From contig JACRLO010000009.1 in assembly GCA_016235245.1 (NCBI GenBank), positions 45,364-109,363 on the forward strand: a stretch of DNA of 64,000 nt. Reading direction: 5' to 3'. A program made the translations under genes and the position numbers. Each line of letters opens with the position of its first letter. Position 1 is the first letter of the stretch. This document shows positions 57,019-64,000 of the stretch, one piece after another. Under the pieces are notes generated by a model. That model had not been told where the DNA came from. It did not search any database and saw nothing but the letters and a program-made list of their open reading frames with translations. Source of the stretch: Nitrospirota bacterium (GTDB lineage: Bacteria; Nitrospirota; Thermodesulfovibrionia; Thermodesulfovibrionales; UBA6898).

Positions 57019-59091
57019 ATGCAATTCCGCATCGCCGACACATTCACCGATAGCTTGGCAAAACTGACAGGAGAAGAACAGAAGGCTGTAAAGACCACGG
57101 CCTTTGACCTGCAACTGAATCCTGCCAATCCCGGCATGCAGTTCCATAAGCTCGACAAGGCTAAGGATAAGAACTTCTGGTCGATTCGGGTCAACAGCGA
57201 TATCCGAATGATCGTTCACAAAACCAGCGAAAGTCTGCTCCTGTGCTACGTGGCCCATCATGATGACGCCTACCGCTGGGCTGAAAAACGCAAGCTGGAG
57301 ATCCATCCCAAGACCGGAGCGGCTCAATTGGTAGAGATTCGGGAGACGGTGCAGGAGATCATCATTCCCAAATACGTCGAGGCTGTTCAACCTGTACAAT
57401 CCAAGCTTCCCTTGTTTGCACATATTTCCGAAGATGCATTGCTCAGCTACGGTGTGCCAGTAGAGTGGATTGAAGATGTCCAAAAGGCTGACGAGGATTC
57501 CCTGTTGGCTCTAACCGATCATCTGCCTGGTGAGGCTGCCGAAGCGCTGCTAGATCTGGCAACCGGCGTCACACCGCAAGTATTGCAGCCTGTGGCTGCC
57601 GATATTGGACCATTCGATCATCCTGACGCGCAACGCAGGTTCCGAGTGATGAATAACGTTGAAGAACTGGAAGCAGCGCTTGAATATCCTTGGGAAAAGT
57701 GGGCTGTCTTTCTTCATCCGGCACAGCGGCAGCTTGTTGAAAGAGATTACGGTGGCCCGGCGAGGGTATCGGGATCAGCAGGAACAGGCAAGACCATTGT
57801 TGCCCTGCATAGGGCTGTATACCTGACCCGTTCAACCCCCGATGCTCGTGTACTGCTTGCGACGTTTTCAGATACCCTGGCAAGTGCCTTGAGAACAAAA
57901 CTGAAACGACTGATCGGTAATGAACCACGGCTTGGAGACAGATTGGAAGTGCATGCCATGAATGCAATTGGCAGGCGTCTTTATGAGTTGAATTTTGGTC
58001 GGCCACAGGTGGCATCGCGAGAGGTTATAAGTCAGCTTATGCAAGAAGCTGCTGCTACTGTTGAGGGGCAGAAGTTCAGTATGCGCTTTCTGAGGGCTGA
58101 GTGGGAACAGGTGGTGGATGCGTGGCAACTGGAAAGCTGGGAGGCGTATCGTGACGTCACCCGATTAGGTCGAAAAACTCGTCTTCCTGAACAGAGGAGG
58201 CAGATGCTCTGGTCAATCTTCGAGCAGGTGAGAGCCAAACTGAAGAGTCTCAATCTTGTGACCTATGCCGACATGTTTAGCAGATTGGCAATACGCATTG
58301 CAGACAGCAAGAACCCGCCATTTGACTTCACCGTTGTGGACGAGGCCCAGGATATCAATGTGCCCCAATTGCGATTTCTCGCTGCACTGGGCGCCGGAAG
58401 TCCCAACGCTCTCTTCTTTGCCGGCGACCTGGGCCAACGGATTTTTCAGCAGCCCTTTTCCTGGAAATCACTCGGTGTAGATATTCGCGGACGTTCAAGA
58501 ACCCTGCGAATCAATTACCGGACTTCTCATCAGATCAGGATGCAGGCTGATCGCCTGTTGGGACCAGAACTGTCAGATGTTGATGGCAACACAGAAGAAC
58601 GGCAAGGCACTATCTCGGTGTTTAACGGACCAGAACCGGTCATAATGGTTTTGGACAGTTCGGATAAGGAAATTGCTTCTGTCGGCAAATGGCTTGTCGA
58701 TCGGATTGGTGAGGGCATCAAGCCCCATGAGATCGGTGTTTTTGTACGATCTGAGGCAGAACTTGAACGGGCCTGCGCAGCTGTTAATCAGGCCGGTCTT
58801 GCCTTCAAAGTGCTTGACGAGAATGTGGAAACAGCGAGCGGTTACATATCGATCAGCAGCATGCACCTTGCAAAGGGACTTGAGTTTCGCGCTGTTGTCG
58901 TAATGGCCTGCGATGACGAGATCATTCCCCTTCAGGACCGAATCGAAACTGTTTCAGACGATGCTGATCTGCAGGAAGTCTACGACACCGAACGCCATCT
59001 TTTGTATGTCGCCTGCACACGGGCCCGGGATCATCTGCTGGTTACGAGCGGCGACGAACCGTCAGAGTTTCTTGATGACTTGAGGATGTGA
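57019..59091 (+). CDS. RelE/ParE-like domain fused to UvrD-type SF1 helicase
   Basis: 690 aa. Residues 1-90 form a RelE/ParE-superfamily fold (DTFTDSLAKLTGEE, then FWSIRVNSDIRMIVHK and LCYVAHHDDAYRWA). UvrD/Rep motifs follow: SGSAGTGKTI (~251), VVDEAQDIN (~439), LRINYRTSHQI (~496), SSMHLAKGLEF (~612) and LYVACTRARDHL (~661). The toxin-like fold may recognise RNA/ribosomes or simply act as a sensor. The start has no clear ribosome-binding site and lies 8 bp after tumE, so translation is probably coupled. It belongs to the defence block by position. Confidence 0.8.
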   Translation: MQFRIADTFTDSLAKLTGEEQKAVKTTAFDLQLNPANPGMQFHKLDKAKDKNFWSIRVNSDIRMIVHKTSESLLLCYVAHHDDAYRWAEKRKLEIHPKTGAAQLVEIRETVQEIIIPKYVEAVQPVQSKLPLFAHISEDALLSYGVPVEWIEDVQKADEDSLLALTDHLPGEAAEALLDLATGVTPQVLQPVAADIGPFDHPDAQRRFRVMNNVEELEAALEYPWEKWAVFLHPAQRQLVERDYGGPARVSGSAGTGKTIVALHRAVYLTRSTPDARVLLATFSDTLASALRTKLKRLIGNEPRLGDRLEVHAMNAIGRRLYELNFGRPQVASREVISQLMQEAAATVEGQKFSMRFLRAEWEQVVDAWQLESWEAYRDVTRLGRKTRLPEQRRQMLWSIFEQVRAKLKSLNLVTYADMFSRLAIRIADSKNPPFDFTVVDEAQDINVPQLRFLAALGAGSPNALFFAGDLGQRIFQQPFSWKSLGVDIRGRSRTLRINYRTSHQIRMQADRLLGPELSDVDGNTEERQGTISVFNGPEPVIMVLDSSDKEIASVGKWLVDRIGEGIKPHEIGVFVRSEAELERACAAVNQAGLAFKVLDENVETASGYISISSMHLAKGLEFRAVVVMACDDEIIPLQDRIETVSDDADLQEVYDTERHLLYVACTRARDHLLVTSGDEPSEFLDDLRM

Positions 59092-59119
59092 TTATATTAT
59101 TCCGGAATGACTTAGTTAT

Positions 59120-59878
59120 CTACTGCTCCTTGTTATGATCTCTTGTTGTAGCTATATTTTGTATATATTTGAGGAGTTCCGATGCCGGGATATTTAATTC
59201 GGTCATCTTGTTGATAACCTGCATTTGCTCATCAGTAAGCTTCGGAGGCAATACTTCCGTTGTATCGAATAGCGGCTCAATGTCTGCTTTTTCAACTGCT
59301 TCCCAATTCCTGATTTTCAAATAGAGTTCTTTATCGATTACTTTAGTTTCATGAAGAAAGCTCCTTCCTTTATTCGCAATTCTGTCAATCTTATTTTTTA
59401 ATGCTTCTTCTCCAACAATGATTGCGTGAAGGGGTGATTTCTGTTTTCTTCGAAAGAGAAAACAGTTTCCGTCACCATCCTTGACTGCAATTGCATAGAT
59501 TGGAGACTCTCGACCCATAGTGAACTTTACTAATGATAAAAGAGGTGGAGACAAAAAAATAAGTCGAACTTTATCATTTAGGTCCAGTAACAGATCGACA
59601 AGGGACAAATCTGGAAGTAGTGAATATTTTTCAGGGATAATCATTTTAAAAAAATTACCATCACCAAAAGGATTAGCGTTCATATCTTCTATGTAATTTG
59701 GATTAAGAGAAAGCAAGGGGGCAATTTTCTTTAGCGTTGAGATAGACAGGGAAGATTCGCCGGCCAAGAACTGTGACAAAGCAGGCTGGGAGATATGAAT
59801 ATTCTTTGCAACCTGAGATTGTCTTATTCTTTGATACTCAAAAAGAGCACGGAAAAGTTTATTTATTTGTTTGTTCAT
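59120..59878 (-). CDS. XRE-family repressor-like regulator
   Basis: 252 aa. The N-terminal helix-turn-helix (residues ~10-62) reads RQSQVAKNIHISQPALSQFLAG, here abbreviated, followed by LSISTLKKIAPLLSLNP. The ~170-residue C-terminal part lacks a clear Ser-Lys LexA-type protease site. It is transcribed leftward from a promoter overlapped by one of two related operator-like sites, and faces the sigma-like gene, like a phage CI-type repressor. It probably controls the rightward replication/excision operon and its own gene. Confidence 0.75.
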   Translation of the reverse strand: MNKQINKLFRALFEYQRIRQSQVAKNIHISQPALSQFLAGESSLSISTLKKIAPLLSLNPNYIEDMNANPFGDGNFFKMIIPEKYSLLPDLSLVDLLLDLNDKVRLIFLSPPLLSLVKFTMGRESPIYAIAVKDGDGNCFLFRRKQKSPLHAIIVGEEALKNKIDRIANKGRSFLHETKVIDKELYLKIRNWEAVEKADIEPLFDTTEVLPPKLTDEQMQVINKMTELNIPASELLKYIQNIATTRDHNKEQ

Positions 59879-59909
59879 AGCTCATGTCTACGCCATAAAA
59901 ATGCAATTA

Positions 59910-59939
59910 ATTATAAGCAACTGGACTATATTAAATCAA
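59910..59939 (-). promoter_or_regulatory. Leftward promoter of the XRE regulator
   Basis: Minus strand TTGATT (59939-59934), an 18-bp spacer and TATAAT (59915-59910). The spacer contains operator-like site 1 (59912-59932). Confidence 0.65.
59912..59932 (+). promoter_or_regulatory. Operator-like site 1
   Basis: 21 bp starting TATAAGCAA and ending TATATT, nearly the same as site 2 (59952-59972), with starts 40 bp apart. It overlaps the leftward promoter. Confidence 0.6.
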
Positions 59940-59942
59940 TAC

Positions 59943-59972
59943 TTGACAAAATATAAGCAATTTACTTATATT
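59943..59972 (+). promoter_or_regulatory. Rightward promoter of the sigma-like/replication operon
   Basis: TTGACA (59943-59948), an 18-bp spacer and TATATT (59967-59972). The start would be near 59979; AAAGGAGG and the ATG follow at 60012. Site 2 covers the spacer and -10. Confidence 0.75.
59952..59972 (+). promoter_or_regulatory. Operator-like site 2
   Basis: TATAAGCAA..ACTTATATT, a near-palindrome (ATATAAG/CTTATAT half-sites). It shares TATAAGCAA and the A/T end with site 1. Its position over the -10 suits repression of the rightward operon. Confidence 0.6.
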
Positions 59973-60011
59973 TTGCTAATAGTAGCAACCATTAATTGAA
60001 AGGAGGCAAAG

Positions 60012-60596
60012 ATGATTGACCCTGAAAAAAGCAACACCTTCATCTCCTCGGTGAATTATAGCATTTCCCCAAGGATCGAAGATGAAAACGATGCAATCTG
60101 GTTGGCAAGTTCGGCCAAAAAGTATGCCGTTAAGATGTATGGAAAAGAGAACGGTCAAGACGTATTCCACGAAGCCCTGATTTTATTTCGACGAAATCGC
60201 CATGCCACCCCTTGGAATGGCCTCATCAAGAAGTATCTTAACGAGGCTGCGAGAAATCTTCGAATTTATATGACCATAGACGAGCTCGCTGTCGATATAG
60301 CGGGTGAAGATGATCCTGAGGAAATGGCGGAGCTCTCGGAGATTTTTGGGGCCGTAGCCGCGGCAATAGCGAAATTATCGCCGCGCTGCCAAGAGATCAT
60401 CCAGCTCCGATATTTCTCGGGCATAACCATCGAAGCGACCGCGAAGCGCTTCGACATGAAAATGGGTGAAGTCTACGCTTGTGAGTGTGCAGCGATTGGC
60501 GTGCTCCGGCGACTTCTCCTCGCCCACGCCCCGTGGCCCCGGCAAACAATTGCCGATCTGGGGCCGCTCTTTTCGCGGGAAAAGGAGGCGGCATGA
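60012..60596 (+). CDS. Sigma-70-like (region 4) regulator
   Basis: 194 aa, AAAGGAGG before the ATG. Residues ~110-165 resemble sigma region 4: LSPRCQEIIQLRYFSG, then ITIEATAKRFDMKMGEVY, a helix-turn-helix for -35 recognition. The N-terminal half (FHEALILFRRNRHATPWNGLIKKY) is only vaguely like region 2. It may be a phage-type late or early activator, or simply a DNA-binding regulator. Its stop overlaps the next start (ATGA), so it is the first gene of an operon with the replication-like protein, excisionase and probably the integrase. Confidence 0.65.
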   Translation: MIDPEKSNTFISSVNYSISPRIEDENDAIWLASSAKKYAVKMYGKENGQDVFHEALILFRRNRHATPWNGLIKKYLNEAARNLRIYMTIDELAVDIAGEDDPEEMAELSEIFGAVAAAIAKLSPRCQEIIQLRYFSGITIEATAKRFDMKMGEVYACECAAIGVLRRLLLAHAPWPRQTIADLGPLFSREKEAA

Positions 60597-61552
60597 ATGA
60601 AGTGAGGGACATGAGAGAGGGAAACTGGTGGTGGTGCGAAAACGATTTGATTGATCGCGAGGACCTCGCTGGGCCCGATAAACTCACATACTGCGCACTT
60701 TGCCGTTTCGCGAAAGGAGGCAAGTGTTTTCCTTCACGCAAAACTCTTGCAAAAAAAGTTGGAGTCTCGCTCCGAAAAATTATATATGTACTCCAAAACC
60801 TGCAAGCAAAAGGCATAATCGGTATCGAGCCGAGAACGGGCGCGGCAGGCGACCGCGAATCAAATCTGTATTTGATATATTCCGCAAAAAAACCCGAAGA
60901 AAGCAAAATTGGGGTAGTGCACTGTGTGCACCGCCCCGTGCATGATATGCACCACTGTAGTGCACCGGCAGTGCCAGAGGTGGTGCATATCATGCACCCT
61001 AACAAAACAAATAAAAACAATAGTAAAACAACAACAGGCACTCATATCGTAGTTGTTTGCGCGGAGGAAGAAAAAGAATACCACCCCGATGTCGTAATTC
61101 CTCTTCTTCCCAGTGAAATATTAGAAGCGGCACAAAAAGTAAATGCATCTAACCCAGAATGGCCAATCGGCAAAATATATCATGCTGCATGGATTCTCGG
61201 ATGGAAGGAAAAAAATATCAAAGATTTTAAAATCGAGGTGTCTCGAAAAAAATATCTTGAAGGCATAATCAAACATAGCCTCGAACATTTGAAGGATTGC
61301 CCAACTCCCTCGCAGGTCCTCGAAACGAATCACCGAAAAGAAAAGAACCGTGCCAAAGTAGAAATTCGCAAACAAGAAGCGACCAAAAAGAGAACTCAAA
61401 TCGAGGCCGAATTTGCCACTCTATCTGATGCCAAGAAAGAAGAATTTCGCAATAAATTTCGTCGCCGAAATATTGCGTCTCACCCCGAAGCCATAGAGGC
61501 CGGTGCACTTGGAGAATTTTCGAAATTTTCGAAGGAGTTAAATCATGGATAA
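60593..61552 (+). CDS. HTH replication-initiator-like protein
   Basis: 319 aa from the ATG at 60593 (overlaps the previous TGA; AAAGGAGG precedes). The N-terminal domain (~15-100) is a HTH_36-like winged helix (YCALCRFAKGG, FPSRKTLAKKVGVS, LRKIIYVLQNLQAKGII). A low-complexity linker (His-rich then Asn/Lys/Thr-rich, ~115-155) is encoded by the GTGCA repeat cluster. A Lys/Glu-rich helical C-terminus follows. The layout recalls phage lambda O-type initiators, whose gene also contains the origin. The identification is by layout and motif, not by an exact family match. Confidence 0.6.
   Translation: MNEVRDMREGNWWWCENDLIDREDLAGPDKLTYCALCRFAKGGKCFPSRKTLAKKVGVSLRKIIYVLQNLQAKGIIGIEPRTGAAGDRESNLYLIYSAKKPEESKIGVVHCVHRPVHDMHHCSAPAVPEVVHIMHPNKTNKNNSKTTTGTHIVVVCAEEEKEYHPDVVIPLLPSEILEAAQKVNASNPEWPIGKIYHAAWILGWKEKNIKDFKIEVSRKKYLEGIIKHSLEHLKDCPTPSQVLETNHRKEKNRAKVEIRKQEATKKRTQIEAEFATLSDAKKEEFRNKFRRRNIASHPEAIEAGALGEFSKFSKELNHG
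60917..61040. other. Candidate replication origin inside the HTH gene
   Basis: GTGCAC or GTGCAT hexamers and their complements recur at 60917, 60926, 60938, 60947, 60960, 60983 and 60992. 60938-60955 (GTGCATGATATGCACCAC) is the exact reverse complement of 60980-60997, an 18-bp inverted repeat with a 24-nt loop. An A-rich stretch of ~40 bp (61000-61040) follows at once, like an unwinding element. Iterons plus A-rich DNA within an initiator gene is the design of lambda-type origins. Function untested. Confidence 0.5.
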
Positions 61553-61844
61553 ATTGCTGACACCAGAAGAATTTGCAGTCGCACTCGGCATTCAACTGTC
61601 AACGGTCTATGCGTGGACTCACGCAAAAACAGTGCCCTATATGAAAGTAGGTCGACTCATTCGTTTCCGCGAAACGGATGTTATGAAGTGGCTTCGTGAT
61701 CGCAGCCAAGGAACTGATGAGTCTCAGAGTGTCTCAGCAAAGCCTGCGCCAATCAAACCAAAACCTGCAAAGAGCAAATATGGCCATCGAAATAGATTTA
61801 TTGATGACCTTGTCGAGCGATCAAAGAAGGAGGCCCTCCCATGA
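61545..61844 (+). CDS. Excisionase-like HTH protein (element 2)
   Basis: 99 aa; overlaps the end of the HTH gene by 8 bp. Residues ~5-55 form a winged helix of the excisionase/HTH_17 family (LTPEEFAVALGIQLSTVYAW, VPYMKVGRLIRFRETDV). A Pro/Lys-rich tail (KPAPIKPKPAKSK) follows. It corresponds to the excisionase-like gene of element 1 and probably directs excision with the integrase, whose gene begins 58 bp downstream. Confidence 0.75.
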   Translation: MDKLLTPEEFAVALGIQLSTVYAWTHAKTVPYMKVGRLIRFRETDVMKWLRDRSQGTDESQSVSAKPAPIKPKPAKSKYGHRNRFIDDLVERSKKEALP

Positions 61845-61875
61845 TATACTTGAACCGGTATTTATAGGCTCCTGA

Positions 61876-61899
61876 TTATCCTTTCGGAAAGGAGGATAA
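61876..61899 (+). promoter_or_regulatory. Hairpin covering the integrase ribosome-binding site
   Basis: TTATCCTTTC (61876-61885) can pair with GAAAGGAGGATAA (61887-61899) leaving a 3-nt bulge. The pairing covers the AAAGGAGG that lies 8-10 bp before the GTG start, so the stem could hide the site. This suggests translational control of the integrase. Confidence 0.45.
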
Positions 61900-61902
61900 C
61901 AA

Positions 61903-63021
61903 GTGAAAGGACTATACAGGAGAAAAAATAGCAGTTTTTATTGGATGAATTTTACTGCCAATGGACAGTCGTATCAGAGATCTACGGGGACTTCTGACAA
62001 GGCCTTGGCTGAGAAAATTCTACAACGGGTCAATGCTGAAATTATTGCGGGAGTTTGGTTTGATCGAAAGGAAGAGAAAGTTGAACAGCACGCATTTTCC
62101 GAACTTGCGGAAAAGTACAAGGCATGGATTCAGTGCCGGTATAAAGCGATCCAGTTTAAGGAAGTTATGATCAAACAGCTCACAGATCGCTTTGGCGATG
62201 AGCCATTGAACAACTTCAGCACTCACATGCTCGAACAGCTTCAGAGTGATCGGCTGAAGGCTGGCGTGAGGAAGTTTAAGAAGGGGAAGGAGTTCATTGA
62301 CGCACCGAACAAGCCCTCTACGGTTAATCGCTTGCTTGCTGTTCTCTCTCACATGTTTACCAAAGCCGTTGACTGGAAAATGATGGACAAGACTGTCAAA
62401 GACTCTCTTAACGTCAAGATGCTGCCGGAGCACAACAAGCGGCTACGGTATTTATCTCGCGAGGAGTCACAGGCCCTTATCAACGCCTGCGTCGGCATGA
62501 TAAAATTTGTCGTCATCGTGGCTTTGAATACCGGAATGAGAAAGAGTGAGATCCTGAATCTCATGTGGTCTCAGGTCGATCTGAAGCACGGGTTCATTCT
62601 TCTCGACAAGACCAAAAATGGCGAGCGCCGAGAGATCCCCATTAACTCAGTCCTACTTGAAACTTTGCAGGGAATCGTAAGGCGTATTGATGTTCCTTAT
62701 GTCTTCTGCAACCCCGAGACCGGCAGGCCTTTCACTAAGGACTGGAAAAAGACCTTTCATACAGCACTGAAGAAGGCAGGAATCTACGATTTCAAATTCC
62801 ATGACCTGCGGCATACCTTCGCAAGTCAGCTTGTCATGGCAGGCGTGGATCTCGTGACGGTCAAGGAGTTGCTCGGACATAAGGATATTAAGATGACCCT
62901 TCGGTATGCACACCTTGCACCAAGCCACAAGGTGAAAGCAGTCGAGATGTTGGCCCAGGAAGGGCAAAATTCTTACAGTTTTCTGACAGTCAAGGATGAG
63001 AGGAAAGCTTCAACCGCGTAA
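61903..63021 (+). CDS. Tyrosine recombinase (integrase) of element 2
   Basis: 372 aa, GTG start after GGAGG. Domain order as in the element 1 enzyme: Arm-binding (~1-60), core-binding (~60-175), catalytic (~190-350). Catalytic residues: Arg in NTGMRKSEIL, HDLRHTFA, LLGHKDI and Tyr in TLRYAHLAP. It differs from the element 1 integrase mainly in the N-terminal half and shares most of the catalytic domain (for example KHGFILL and RREIPIN). The gene stops 13 bp before the tRNA-Ala att core. Confidence 0.92.
   Translation: MKGLYRRKNSSFYWMNFTANGQSYQRSTGTSDKALAEKILQRVNAEIIAGVWFDRKEEKVEQHAFSELAEKYKAWIQCRYKAIQFKEVMIKQLTDRFGDEPLNNFSTHMLEQLQSDRLKAGVRKFKKGKEFIDAPNKPSTVNRLLAVLSHMFTKAVDWKMMDKTVKDSLNVKMLPEHNKRLRYLSREESQALINACVGMIKFVVIVALNTGMRKSEILNLMWSQVDLKHGFILLDKTKNGERREIPINSVLLETLQGIVRRIDVPYVFCNPETGRPFTKDWKKTFHTALKKAGIYDFKFHDLRHTFASQLVMAGVDLVTVKELLGHKDIKMTLRYAHLAPSHKVKAVEMLAQEGQNSYSFLTVKDERKASTA
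62970..62991 (+). repeat. Candidate integrase arm-type site, right arm
   Basis: Inside the 3' end of the integrase gene, 44 bp before the att core; matches 7140-7161 at 21 of 22 bases in the same orientation. Confidence 0.35.
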
Positions 63022-63034
63022 GTCATTGATTTTA

Positions 63035-63111
<77 letters not shown>

Positions 63112-63122
63112 ACAGGTCTGAT

Positions 63123-63152
63123 AATATAACGATTTGCAGGTAATCTTTGCAA
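63123..63152 (-). promoter_or_regulatory. tRNA-Ala promoter
   Basis: Minus strand TTGCAA (63152-63147), an 18-bp spacer and TATATT (63128-63123), 12 bp upstream of the tRNA. Confidence 0.55.
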
Positions 63153-63198
63153 CCTGTCAGCAGGTGACTGTGCATGGACAGAGAGATACAGAGAATAA

Positions 63199-63231
63199 AA
63201 GACCGGCTTGGATAGTCTCCAGGCCGGTCTT
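63199..63231 (-). terminator. Intrinsic terminator of the DUF3617-like gene
   Basis: 14-bp stem (63199-63212 with 63218-63231; one G-T pair), 5-nt loop, then TTTTATT on the minus strand. It lies 15 bp after the gene stop. Confidence 0.8.
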
Positions 63232-63245
63232 CAATGTTCTTAATG

Positions 63246-63713
63246 CTATTTGTCGCAGGGACCGATATGTTTACCCTTCATGGTCATCTTCATGTTCATA
63301 TCCTTGCCGCCCTGTTTCATGGTCATCTCCATGTTACCGTCGTAGGTGTCGCCAGCATACGTGATCGTGCCTTTGCCGCTCGTGTCCTTGCATACCGCTT
63401 CCCAGGATACGGTATTGCCGCTGACGTTAACGTCCTTCATGGTGCAGTCTTTCTGGTCAGCGTTCTTCGGCACATAGTCCGTCTGTTTGAGGCAGGTAGT
63501 GAAGGTCTGTGGTTTCATCATGCCGGCAGGCATACCCTTCATCTCGACCGTAGAGGTGATCTCCCACTTGCCTTCTTTCATGTTTACACCCTTTACAGCC
63601 GCAGCAGGCTTTTCTGCCGGAGCAGAACCCTCCGGTTTTTTGCCGCAGCCGAACGAGATCAGCCCCAGCGCGACCAGACCAACAACTGCCAATAACCCTT
63701 TTGTAATCTTCAT
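63246..63713 (-). CDS. DUF3617-family lipoprotein
   Basis: 155 aa from the ATG at 63713, preceded by AAGGAG; an earlier in-frame ATG at 63773 adds 20 residues without a ribosome-binding site. The signal peptide (LLAVVGLVALGLISFGC) ends in a lipobox at Cys ~23. The mature part starts with an Ala/Pro/Lys linker and then a DUF3617 pattern: MKEGKWEITSTVEMKGMP, CLKQTDYVPKN and DGNMEMTMKQGG, with paired cysteines. Outer-membrane or periplasmic protein of unknown role. It is chromosomal flank outside the element. Confidence 0.85.
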   Translation of the reverse strand: MKITKGLLAVVGLVALGLISFGCGKKPEGSAPAEKPAAAVKGVNMKEGKWEITSTVEMKGMPAGMMKPQTFTTCLKQTDYVPKNADQKDCTMKDVNVSGNTVSWEAVCKDTSGKGTITYAGDTYDGNMEMTMKQGGKDMNMKMTMKGKHIGPCDK

Positions 63714-63879
63714 GGTATTCTCCTTTTCTTCCGGTCTCAGATAATTTGTGCATCCATTATACTGGATAGACATCTTTGAGAGAAACCGTTTTTATTTCAG
63801 CAGATCAGCAGGCTTCGGTCATTGGTTGAGGAGGTCTTTTTCACCGAAACGAAGGAGATGGTTTTAGGTATGTACACAA

Positions 63880-63908
63880 GGAAGGGGAGACAGTCTGTCT
63901 CCCCTTCC
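63880..63908. terminator. 13-bp hairpin, probable terminator
   Basis: GGAAGGGGAGACA (63880-63892) and TGTCTCCCCTTCC (63896-63908) pair perfectly around GTC. It lies 38 bp past the stop of the minus-strand gene at the window edge. No strong U-run follows on either strand. Confidence 0.5.
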
Positions 63909-63946
63909 TCTGTATGGCTGCTCTGTCTTTTGGTTTCTTTGTTGTC

Positions 63947-64000
63947 TTAATTGCTCTTGGCTGCTGCCTCAGCGGTCTCTTTTGCCGCTACGGGAGACGA
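63947..64000 (-). CDS. C-terminal end of an unidentified gene (partial)
   Basis: Minus-strand frame open at the window edge, ending in VAAKETAEAAAKSN before TAA at 63949-63947. The Ala/Lys/Glu-rich helix with a hairpin behind it looks like a real gene end. Too short to identify. Confidence 0.45.
   Translation of the reverse strand, partial: SSPVAAKETAEAAAKSN

Noticed and set aside
63234..63695. Plus-strand 153-codon frame opposite the DUF3617-like gene
   Set aside because: Antisense shadow of the lipoprotein gene, which has the signal peptide, ribosome-binding site and terminator.

Overview
The window looks like accessory DNA of a Gram-negative bacterium with about 48-50% GC. Sec and lipoprotein signals, a DUF3617-type lipoprotein and very large Ig-like/LVIVD surface proteins would fit Nitrospirota or a deltaproteobacterium-like lineage, but the sequence alone does not fix the taxon. 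Nearly everything lies in two integrative elements stacked at one tRNA-Ala(GGC) gene. The intact tRNA is at 63036-63111 (minus). A 48-bp copy of its 3' part lies at 6973-7020, and each copy sits just downstream of a tyrosine integrase whose neighbour is an excisionase-like gene.

Element 1 (window start to about 7020, left end outside): a coiled-coil/TM/VWA-like protein, a Rossmann-like protein, two small membrane proteins (one with a double zinc ribbon), a VirD4/TraD-like ATPase with a nuclease-like C-terminus, then excisionase and integrase.

Element 2 (6973-63082, 56 kb), left to right: an IS3 remnant; 30 kb of giant exported proteins (3423, 3746 and 1886 aa, plus a Gly-rich and a BIG2 protein) built of Ig-like, carboxypeptidase-regulatory-like, LVIVD and LamG modules, one ending in a lipase domain; small genes, a zinc-dependent phospholipase C-like protein, a lipoprotein and a lone receiver domain; a second IS3 remnant; a backbone module (OB-fold, replication-relaxation-like protein, paralogous hypotheticals); a defence island on the plus strand from 44.1 to 59.1 kb; and a control, replication and integration module.

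The defence island holds a type III-like restriction subunit, a DUF1016 nuclease and a beta-class methyltransferase. These are followed 30 bp later by a complete Qat system (KAP ATPase, QatB, QueC-like QatC, TatD-like QatD), a TumA/TumE toxin-antitoxin pair, and a RelE/ParE-UvrD fusion helicase. The toxin-antitoxin pair is bracketed by a 141-bp duplication of the helicase 5' end.

The right-hand module has an XRE repressor facing a sigma-like gene across two near-identical operators that overlap divergent promoters. Next is a HTH protein whose gene carries, mid-gene, GTGCA-type repeats with an 18-bp inverted repeat followed by an A-rich stretch. That layout resembles the origin inside phage lambda gene O. 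Excisionase, integrase and tRNA follow. I infer an excisable, possibly replicating island carrying surface-adhesion cargo and stacked anti-phage systems. Chromosomal flank begins at about 63112 with a DUF3617-like lipoprotein gene.
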